In this document: positions 6,319 through 12,434 of the stretch, piece after piece
Layout of the letters: every line of letters begins with the position of its first letter
How positions within the stretch are numbered: position 1 is the stretch's first letter
Assembly (NCBI GenBank): GCA_049889915.1
Contig: JBMHCM010000010.1
Location: forward strand, 1 to 21,736
Source of the DNA: UBA8337 sp049889915
GTDB taxonomy: Bacteria > Pseudomonadota > Alphaproteobacteria > RS24
Direction: 5' to 3'
DNA: 21,736 nt
Program-made: the position numbers and the translations under genes
Notes under the pieces: model-generated
The model's input: the letters and a program-made list of their open reading frames with translations, nothing else
Databases searched by the model: none
Told to the model about the DNA's origin: nothing

Positions 6319-8427
6319 ATGTTGAGCAAAAAAGCCCTTATTGCATCCGCCGCCGGACTGGTAATGGCCGCAGGCTTTGCAGCACGGGCCGATTTCCGTT
6401 CCAGTTCGACGGGGAGCGGTGTTGCCAAACCGGTGCCGCCTGCCGTTTGTGTCGGTGACCCGGCGACCAATGAGCCGTGCGTTATTACCGATGACAGCGC
6501 CGATTATGGTGACGTGCTGAGCATTAAAAACAAAGCGGCGGCGGGAACATTATCGAAAAGTGATATTGAAGGTCTGGGTCTGTCCATTTCCGGCAGTGTG
6601 GATTTGGATGATGCCGATACGATTGCCTATTTGCGCAGCAAGCTGAATGCCGCTATCCCCAGCGGCAACACGCCGAACCCGAAAAGCAGTGGCGATATAC
6701 TGTCTACCATTAATGGCGCGACCGATGCCAACGTCAATCGCTGGGTTGTCGGCCAAGCCGCCGCCAGTGTGTCCGGCTACGCCATTACAAATGCTGTACT
6801 CAACGGGGCAGGGGTCGATGTCAGTATTTTGGCCAATGTCGACACCACGATTTCAAACCTCGACAGCAATATCACATCCTCCGGCCTTTCATCATCGCCC
6901 AGCGTGACACAAATCGAGGATTGGATTACCACAACGGCGGGCTTTGACTCCAGCCAGAGCTATCAGGATGTGTTGACCGCCACCAACTCGACCAATGACT
7001 GGTCAATCGCTGATTTTAAAGCGGCGTCCCAAAAGAGCTATACCAAATCAAGCGCCGACAAATTGTTGTATGACGACGCCAAAGGCTCCAGCTATACGGT
7101 GCATTGCCGTGCCGAAATTGATGACAGCACGGCGGCCTGTACCGATTTGACCAAAACGCAGTTCAACTCGGCCAAAACCGGTTCCGCCTTGCTCGCGACG
7201 AAGAAAACCAAATCGGCATCCGGCACGCTTACGCTGGCTGATTTGACCGAATTGGGTCTGACCACCACGACATTGGGCGCCAGCCCAACCGATTATGATT
7301 TGGAGTTTTTGATGAGCTTGCTGGACAACTCAGCCAGCGCCACCAAAGCTGATTGGCAGTCAACCATCACCAATGACTTTACCACCACCAAAGCCTCCAA
7401 ATGGAAGCTGGCGCAGATCGCCGGTGGTAATTCCGGTCACCCGACATCAGACCTCGATGTCACCATGTTGGAGTCGGCCGGCATGTCGGTTGGTGCCGTA
7501 TCAACTTTGGGAACGACAATTGCCACATTGCGTACCGGCATTACCTCGTCATCTCTGACAAGCTCATCGACCAGCACGCAAATTGATGATTGGGCGGCTT
7601 CTGCGGCAGGCTTTGCCTCAGGCACCAGCTTCTCAAACATCTCATCAGCCATCAGCAATGGCTGGACGGCCGCCAATTACAAGACGGCGAGGGGCGTAAC
7701 CTCTACCGACTGGACCAACTCATCGGCAGATAAAACAACCTTTTTGGCTTGTGCGAGTGACTTTACACCGTGCAACAAAACTAAGGCGCAATGGGCCGAT
7801 TTGAAAAAAGTGCCGACACTTGGGTCAACCGATGTGCAGCGCGTCTTCTCATCAAGTGAGGATGTTTCCTACAACATTACATCGCTTATCGGTAATGTAC
7901 CGAACGGCTTCAGCATAACCAATCTGACCTCCGGATGGTCGGTCAGTGGCGGCACGATTTCGCGCACCTCGACGATTTCTGACGGCGCGGTAAGCTTCCG
8001 GGTCGAAAACGGACAAAATTCAAACAAATATGTGTCCGGCTCGTTCACCGTTGATGTGGCATCAAAAACCGGCACCTATAAGTGTAAATGGCTTGGCTAT
8101 AGCGGTAATGGCGGGCTTAATAGTTCCAAGAAAATCGGTGAGAAATGCCGCCAGCATTACGGCTCTAATTATGAGGCCATGCTGGATGGCGACCAAACCG
8201 ACGCACAAAAACGCGCTTTATGTGACGTGCACGGGCAGTGGACCAACTGGGCGGCCTGGGGCTACACAAGCCCGCGCCACAACAGCCACTATGTGCACCG
8301 CCAATTCCACGGCAATGGCAGCGCCACGGCACACTGGCACTCTTATGAGTGGGTGTGTAACGGCGTTGGCGCGCAAAATGGCTGTGGCTCTTACTCAAGC
8401 TACGTGCTTTGCGCCGAATATAATTAG
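6319..8427 (+). CDS. Large exported repeat protein with Cys/Trp/His-rich head, module B
   Basis: A 702-residue secreted protein. A Sec signal peptide covers ~1-24 (ARA before DF). Two internal repeats of ~205-220 residues (about 69-287 and 295-497) align along their length, sharing GTL-x4-[DE][LI], ITSS-L-SS-S-TQI-DW---AGF, and SSADK followed by a two-Cys loop. Each opens with a loop that aligns with the module A EF-hands but has lost the acidic ligands (NKAAAGTLSKSD at 71-82, TKSASGTLTLAD at 297-308). Residues ~503-585 look like an Ig-like beta domain. Residues ~586-702 carry six Cys (589, 610, 635, 680, 689, 698) and many Trp, His and Tyr; I do not recognise this head. There is no lectin domain. 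AAAGGAG (6306-6312) lies 6 bases before ATG. It occupies the same module position as the 711-residue lectin-like protein, so it is probably its functional counterpart. Confidence 0.85.
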   Translation: MLSKKALIASAAGLVMAAGFAARADFRSSSTGSGVAKPVPPAVCVGDPATNEPCVITDDSADYGDVLSIKNKAAAGTLSKSDIEGLGLSISGSVDLDDADTIAYLRSKLNAAIPSGNTPNPKSSGDILSTINGATDANVNRWVVGQAAASVSGYAITNAVLNGAGVDVSILANVDTTISNLDSNITSSGLSSSPSVTQIEDWITTTAGFDSSQSYQDVLTATNSTNDWSIADFKAASQKSYTKSSADKLLYDDAKGSSYTVHCRAEIDDSTAACTDLTKTQFNSAKTGSALLATKKTKSASGTLTLADLTELGLTTTTLGASPTDYDLEFLMSLLDNSASATKADWQSTITNDFTTTKASKWKLAQIAGGNSGHPTSDLDVTMLESAGMSVGAVSTLGTTIATLRTGITSSSLTSSSTSTQIDDWAASAAGFASGTSFSNISSAISNGWTAANYKTARGVTSTDWTNSSADKTTFLACASDFTPCNKTKAQWADLKKVPTLGSTDVQRVFSSSEDVSYNITSLIGNVPNGFSITNLTSGWSVSGGTISRTSTISDGAVSFRVENGQNSNKYVSGSFTVDVASKTGTYKCKWLGYSGNGGLNSSKKIGEKCRQHYGSNYEAMLDGDQTDAQKRALCDVHGQWTNWAAWGYTSPRHNSHYVHRQFHGNGSATAHWHSYEWVCNGVGAQNGCGSYSSYVLCAEYN
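6523..7179 (+). repeat. Internal protein repeat unit 1 of the module B large protein
   Basis: Codes for residues ~69-287. It shares with unit 2 the GTL..(D) loop, the ITSSGLSSSPSVTQIEDW segment and the SSADK plus paired-Cys ending. Boundaries are approximate, set by eye from the protein alignment. Confidence 0.75.
7201..7809 (+). repeat. Internal protein repeat unit 2 of the module B large protein
   Basis: Codes for residues ~295-497. Its segments GTLTLADLTELGL, ITSSSLTSSSTSTQIDDW and SSADK followed by CASDFTPC match unit 1. Divergence is too great for recent tandem duplication. Confidence 0.75.
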
Positions 8428-8461
8428 ACCGACTTGAATCAAAATTTAGAAGGGATTTGTT

Positions 8462-8818
8462 ATGAAAAAATTTGCTTTAGCACTCGCAGCGTCATCTGTT
8501 TTGGCTTTTTCAGCCCAAGCAGCAACCGTAACCTCGGCCGACTGCTCATCAAGCTCCATTACCTTGGTGTTCAGTGCTGACACCACGGCGTCATCTGGCT
8601 CCGTGACCGATGTCAGCATTGCCAGCACGCAAAGTGGTTCAGCCACATCATTGACGTCCGGGTCAACCATGTCGAATATTTCGTCATCTATTGTCAGCAT
8701 TTCATTGTCATCGTCCGACCAAACATCTGTTGGGTCGATTACCGGTGGTAATAGTTGTTATGTCGATGTTGGAGCTGGTGCCTGGTCATCGGTTGATGCT
8801 GTACGTATCCAAGACTAG
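8462..8818 (+). CDS. Small exported two-cysteine protein B1
   Basis: A 118-residue protein with a Sec signal peptide (MKKFALALAASSVLAFSAQA) and a mature part starting ATVTSADC. It is very rich in Ser and Thr and has two Cys, C28 and C99. TSADCSSSSITLVF places it in the same unrecognised family as the two small proteins of module A; here the second Cys is ~20 residues from the end rather than next to it. AGAAGGGA (8448-8455) lies 6 bases before ATG. It is the last gene of module B, and the mazG promoter starts just after its stop. Likely a beta-sandwich periplasmic or surface protein working with the module's large protein or pilin (inference). Confidence 0.8.
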   Translation: MKKFALALAASSVLAFSAQAATVTSADCSSSSITLVFSADTTASSGSVTDVSIASTQSGSATSLTSGSTMSNISSSIVSISLSSSDQTSVGSITGGNSCYVDVGAGAWSSVDAVRIQD

Positions 8819-8819
8819 T

Positions 8820-8848
8820 TTGACATATTATTTGTCATAATATATATT
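8820..8848 (+). promoter_or_regulatory. Near-consensus sigma70 promoter upstream of mazG
   Basis: TTGACA (8820-8825, 6 of 6), a 17-base spacer, then TATATT (8843-8848, 5 of 6). It is the best promoter I can see in the window. It begins right after the B1 stop and points at mazG, with a start expected near 8855 and a leader of about 90 bases. An exact palindrome overlaps its -10, which suggests a repressor site. Confidence 0.75.
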
Positions 8849-8862
8849 ATGCGAATATTATG
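8836..8862 (+). promoter_or_regulatory. AT-rich palindrome and repeated half-site over the mazG promoter (operator candidate)
   Basis: CATAATATATATTATG (8836-8851) is a perfect 16-base palindrome covering the -10. The half-site ATATTATG recurs at 8855-8862, exactly 11 bases after the copy at 8844-8851, so the two face the same side of the helix. This layout is what a dimeric repressor site with an added half-site would look like. The binding protein is unknown, and AT-rich DNA can give palindromes by chance. Confidence 0.5.
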
Positions 8863-8945
8863 ATACACAGTGGGCCACCCATCAAAGCGCTGAGGTGTAG
8901 CCCTACTTGTTTCACCCGGCGTCAGAATCTGCGATATTCAGCGTC

Positions 8946-9746
8946 ATGAGTGAACGCCCAATCGATCGCATTTTGCGCATCATGGCCGCCCTGCGCACGC
9001 CGGAGACCGGTTGTCCGTGGGATTTGCAGCAGGACTTTAAATCCATAGCACCCTATACGCTGGAAGAAGCCTATGAGGTGGTCGACGCCATTGAGCGCGG
9101 CGACATTAACGATATGAAAGATGAGTTGGGCGATTTATTGCTGCAAGTGGTGTTTCACGCCCGTATGGCCGAAGAAGCCGGCCATTTTGCTTTTGATGAT
9201 GTCGCCACGGCGATTTCTGACAAGATGGAGCGCCGCCACCCGCATGTATTTGGCGAGGCGACAGCTGACACACCGGCCGCGGTCAACCAAAGCTGGGAAG
9301 AGATTAAAGCGGCTGAAAAGGCCGAAAGACACGGCCAAGAGCCGGAAAGCCTTTTGAATGATGTGCCGCTCGCCCTGCCCGCCATGAGCCGCGCCGTGAA
9401 GCTGCAAAAACGCGCTGCCCGCATCGGCTTTGACTGGAATGAGGTCGAGCCGATTTTCGATAAATTGCAGGAAGAAATCAGCGAATTGCGCGAAGCTATG
9501 GCGACAAAAGACGCCGATGCGATTGAGGATGAATATGGCGATATTCTGTTTGTCGTCGCCAATCTAGCACGACATTTGAAGCTCGACCCGGAAACCGCCA
9601 TGCGTCGTGGCAATGCCAAATTCACCCGCCGCTTTAAGTTTTTGGAAAAACAGGCGCGCGAAATGGATGCCTCAATATTGACGCTGGACGATTATGAAGT
9701 GTTTTGGCAGCAAGCAAAAGCGGCCGAAAAAAAAGGCTCTGATTAA
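8946..9746 (+). CDS. mazG: MazG nucleoside triphosphate pyrophosphohydrolase
   Basis: A 266-residue two-domain MazG, which hydrolyses (d)NTPs to monophosphate and pyrophosphate and so cleans the nucleotide pool. The N-terminus shows the signature IDRIL..MAALR-PE-GCPWD (about 6-26). Each domain has the Mg-binding EExxE and ExxD pairs: LEEAYE (39-44) with DELGD (59-63), and QEEISE (176-181) with DEYGD (195-199). The central HPHVFG is also typical. ATG 8946 was chosen because it places IDRI a few residues from the start, as in other MazG proteins; the in-frame TTG at 8907 would add 13 unrelated residues. The Shine-Dalgarno is poor. The stop codon overlaps that of hfq on the other strand, so the two transcripts converge. 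Confidence 0.95.
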   Translation: MSERPIDRILRIMAALRTPETGCPWDLQQDFKSIAPYTLEEAYEVVDAIERGDINDMKDELGDLLLQVVFHARMAEEAGHFAFDDVATAISDKMERRHPHVFGEATADTPAAVNQSWEEIKAAEKAERHGQEPESLLNDVPLALPAMSRAVKLQKRAARIGFDWNEVEPIFDKLQEEISELREAMATKDADAIEDEYGDILFVVANLARHLKLDPETAMRRGNAKFTRRFKFLEKQAREMDASILTLDDYEVFWQQAKAAEKKGSD

Positions 9747-9967
9747 GCGACGGAAATTTCTACCGCGCTATTCGGCATAATGGTCGAAATGGCGTGCTTG
9801 TAAACAAGCTGCGAATGCCCTTCCCGGCTCAGCAGCATTGACGTTGCATCCACCCATGTAATCGACCCCTGCAGCTTTACGCCATTGACCAGAAAAATGG
9901 TCAGCGGCAGCTTTTGTTCGCACACATGATCAAGAAATGACGCTTCGAGAGAATCTTTTTGTGACAT
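9743..9967 (-). CDS. hfq: RNA chaperone Hfq (divergent proximal face)
   Basis: A 74-residue Sm-like protein that forms a hexameric ring pairing small RNAs with mRNAs. The core IFLVNGVKLQGSITW and the Sm2 motif YKHAISTIMP identify it. ATG 9967 gives MSQKDSLEASFLDHV, in register with E. coli Hfq; longer in-frame versions only add unrelated residues. Several residues that normally line the proximal uridine pocket differ: E8 for Gln, A9 for Asp, V39 for Phe, A41 for Gln, T42 for Phe. The Lys-His of YKH is kept. Distal-face residues such as N28, G29, K31 and Q33 are kept. There is almost no C-terminal tail. It lies 159 bases after dat and probably has its own promoter. The usual partner hflX is absent between hfq and mazG. 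Confidence 0.93.
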   Translation of the reverse strand: MSQKDSLEASFLDHVCEQKLPLTIFLVNGVKLQGSITWVDATSMLLSREGHSQLVYKHAISTIMPNSAVEISVA

Positions 9968-9989
9968 TGGTTTACCCAAATTATTCTGC

Positions 9990-10008
9990 GGCTGATGAGA
10001 CGTCAGCC
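9990..10008 (-). other. Hairpin in the hfq leader
   Basis: GGCTGA and TCAGCC form a 6-bp stem with a 7-base loop ending 22 bases upstream of the hfq ATG. In other bacteria Hfq binds its own leader to limit its synthesis; a role here is inference only. Confidence 0.3.
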
Positions 10009-10089
10009 ATACCCTTATTAACGCGAAATCTCCCCTTCGCGCCTTACACACGGAAGTCTAACCACATGTTTTGCGGGTTGGCCAATGAT

Positions 10090-10114
10090 TTTTCAATTTT
10101 TAGTTAATTGAAAA
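10090..10114. repeat. AT-rich inverted repeat between dat and hfq
   Basis: TTTTCAATT (10090-10098) and AATTGAAAA (10106-10114) form a perfect 9-bp stem with a 7-base loop, 13 bases past the dat stop. Neither side has the GC-rich stem plus T-run of a normal terminator. It may be an operator or a weak 3' end for the dat transcript. The rest of the 159-base gap shows no promoter I would trust. Confidence 0.4.
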
Positions 10115-10126
10115 TATGATTTACGC

Positions 10127-10975
10127 CTACTGGTTGAATGCCTCATAGGCCGCCGCCAGCTGTCGGGTCAATGGCCCCGGCTTGCCATCCCCTATTTTGG
10201 CGCCATCAATTTTAACAACCGGAAACACCGCCATAGTCGAGGCCGTTGAAAAGGCTTCCTGCGCCGCTTTGGCCTCTTCGAGCGTAAACGCCTCTTCGTG
10301 AACGGGCATATTGTTCTCGGCGGCGCATTGCAACAAGACTTGCCGCACAATGCCGTTCAATATCTCATTATCGGCCGGGCGCGTGCGCAGCCGCCCTTGC
10401 CCATCGACAATCCACGCATTGGTCGCTGCGCCCTCTGTCACAAAGCCGGCTTGGTCAATTTGCCAAGCCTCTTGCACCGTCGCATTGCGGGCGGCCTGAC
10501 GCGCCAGCACATTTGGCAGGAGGCTGATGGACTTGATATCGCAGCGTGCCCATCGCTGGTCCGGCACGGAAATGACCTCAATGCCCTTGCTCAAAATTTC
10601 AGATTTGCGGCGTCCGTCGAGGGGCCTCGCCGTAATCACCAGAACCGGTTTCAGACCATCGGCAAAACTGTGCTCGCGCGGAGCGACGCCGCGCGTCACT
10701 TGAATATAAACAATACCGGTACGCACCAAATTACGACGCACCGTCTCACGCATCACGGATTGCAGCGCCGCTCGCGACATCGGCATGGGCATGGTGAGCT
10801 CAGCCAAAGAGCGTTCCAAGCGGTCGAGATGGGCCACTTCATCAAATAATTTGCCGTCACGAATGGCGCATACCTCATATACGCCGTCGGCAAATTGATA
10901 GCCGCGATCCTCGACATAAATGCCGGGCTGATTTAGCGGTTGGTAGGCACCGTCAATGTAAGCAATGCGGCTCAT
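10127..10975 (-). CDS. dat: D-amino-acid aminotransferase (PLP fold type IV)
   Basis: A 282-residue class IV aminotransferase that interconverts D-amino acids and 2-oxo acids and supplies D-glutamate or D-alanine type precursors for the cell wall. The start MSRIAYIDGAY, the VEDRGYQFADGVYEV segment, the PLP lysine K148 in CDIKSISLLPNV and the cofactor-contact motif TEGAATN (E181) fit D-amino-acid aminotransferases better than the branched-chain enzymes. Length is normal. It begins 13 bases after trkH and belongs to the ntrY-ntrX-trkA-trkH-dat run; dat upstream of hfq is a common alphaproteobacterial arrangement. An aminodeoxychorismate lyase-like activity cannot be fully excluded from the fold alone. 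Confidence 0.9.
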   Translation of the reverse strand: MSRIAYIDGAYQPLNQPGIYVEDRGYQFADGVYEVCAIRDGKLFDEVAHLDRLERSLAELTMPMPMSRAALQSVMRETVRRNLVRTGIVYIQVTRGVAPREHSFADGLKPVLVITARPLDGRRKSEILSKGIEVISVPDQRWARCDIKSISLLPNVLARQAARNATVQEAWQIDQAGFVTEGAATNAWIVDGQGRLRTRPADNEILNGIVRQVLLQCAAENNMPVHEEAFTLEEAKAAQEAFSTASTMAVFPVVKIDGAKIGDGKPGPLTRQLAAAYEAFNQ

Positions 10976-10988
10976 AAAGCGTCTCGTT

Positions 10989-12431
10989 TCAGCGCATATA
11001 GCGCCAGAAGGATGAGGTGAACATCACCATCAATATCAATAACTCAATTCGTCCGGCAATCATTAGCAGCGTCACGAGGATTTGCAAACCGTCGCTCATT
11101 GCCGCATAGCTGACAGGCATATCCAAATACATGGTAATGGCCAAACTATTGGTCAATGCGCCCAGCACCACCGGCCACGCGTCCGATAGCTGCATACCGA
11201 AAAGCCCGAGCAAAACAAGTCCCAGCGAGACAAAGAGGATAAACACCGCGGTATAAGCCCAGGCGGCGTTAAAGTCCGTATCCTCAAGCCGACGCCCCTC
11301 AAGCTGTAACGGATGCACGGAGGATGGATATGTTAGCTTGCCGATTTCCACGCCCAAATCCTTAGTAAGGATAATGGCCCGCATCACTTTCAGCCCGCCC
11401 GCCGTAGACATCGCCATACCGCCAATCAGCACCGGCAGCATCAGCCAAACCATCGGCCATTGCTGAATTTGCCCGTCGGGCAAGAAATTGAACCCGGCCG
11501 TGCTGTGCAGCGAAACCGATTGCATCATAATGTTACCGGCCGGCGTTTGCGACAAGCTAACCAAGCTGATGGCCGCATAAGAGATAATCAGCAGGACAAA
11601 TACCGAAAATTCGGAGTTGCGAAAGGCGCTGTCAAATTTTGTGCCCAAAGTCATCACCAGTAAGAGCGGTATCGACAAAGCGCCGATAAAACATTGCGCC
11701 GCCAGCACGGCTTGCGCACCGCTTGTCAGCTGCACCACAAGCGGGTCGGAATGGGTCACCAGACCACTGGTCGAAATGGCTGATAGTGACAGGCAGAGCG
11801 CCTTAAAACCGGGTGTGCCGGTAGCCAGCAGAGCCAGAAAGCCAAGCCCGGTGAGAACCGAATAAATCGGGAAAATGAGTCGCAGGGGTCGGCCCAAGCG
11901 CGAGGTGAGCGGTGCCCCCTCCTCATGCTGCAAAAGCGGGCTGCCGGTAAGGGTGATGCCACCAATACCAAACGGGGCCAAAACCGCCACGGCAAAAACC
12001 AATGTCCACAAACCACCTAGCCAGCCAAGCAAAGCCCGCCACAGCAAAATCGCATTGCTTTCGGCTTCCGGCACACTCAGCATACTGGCGCCGGAGGTTG
12101 TGAGCGCCGAGACCGCCTCAAAATAGGCAGCAAGAACGGTGTCAATCTGTCCGACCCCGATAAACGGCAAAGCCCCCAATATCGGCAGCACAGTCCAAAA
12201 CAACACCATAATCAGCAACAGCTCCAGTCCACGTGCGCGGTGGCGGCGCGTCGTAAAGCCGGACAGCAGCATGGCACCTGATGCGAACGCCGTCAGCGTG
12301 AGCGCAATGGTAAAATTACCCGACGGTGCGGGCCTTGCCTCAAACAGGCTGACCAGCCAGGGAATAAGCATTAGCCCGGCAATCATACATCCGCCATAAC
12401 CGAGGGTGAATAATATGGCCCCGAGACGCAT
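10989..12431 (-). CDS. trkH: Trk-type potassium transporter membrane subunit TrkH
   Basis: A 480-residue inner-membrane protein with about ten or more hydrophobic helices that forms the K+ pathway and works with TrkA. Three of the four pore-loop signatures are recognisable: ALTTSGASM, AISTSGLV and LHSTAGFN. The C-terminal GRIELL...MFTSSFWR also matches TrkH. The fourth loop reads ALTNSLAIT where TrkH/KtrB proteins usually have an Asn-x-Gly-Pro-Gly type sequence, so the filter glycine appears replaced. It starts 3 bases after the trkA stop, so the two are translated together. Altered ion selectivity is possible but untested. Confidence 0.93.
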   Translation of the reverse strand: MRLGAILFTLGYGGCMIAGLMLIPWLVSLFEARPAPSGNFTIALTLTAFASGAMLLSGFTTRRHRARGLELLLIMVLFWTVLPILGALPFIGVGQIDTVLAAYFEAVSALTTSGASMLSVPEAESNAILLWRALLGWLGGLWTLVFAVAVLAPFGIGGITLTGSPLLQHEEGAPLTSRLGRPLRLIFPIYSVLTGLGFLALLATGTPGFKALCLSLSAISTSGLVTHSDPLVVQLTSGAQAVLAAQCFIGALSIPLLLVMTLGTKFDSAFRNSEFSVFVLLIISYAAISLVSLSQTPAGNIMMQSVSLHSTAGFNFLPDGQIQQWPMVWLMLPVLIGGMAMSTAGGLKVMRAIILTKDLGVEIGKLTYPSSVHPLQLEGRRLEDTDFNAAWAYTAVFILFVSLGLVLLGLFGMQLSDAWPVVLGALTNSLAITMYLDMPVSYAAMSDGLQILVTLLMIAGRIELLILMVMFTSSFWRYMR

Positions 12432-12434
12432 GGT

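Noticed and set aside
6523..7809. Internal repeats as a CRISPR array or DNA-level tandem repeat
   Set aside because: Similarity is at the protein level over ~600-base units; the DNA shows no short identical repeats with spacers.
10090..10114. Inverted repeat after dat as an intrinsic terminator
   Set aside because: The stem is purely AT-rich and not followed by a T-run on either strand; kept only as an inverted repeat.
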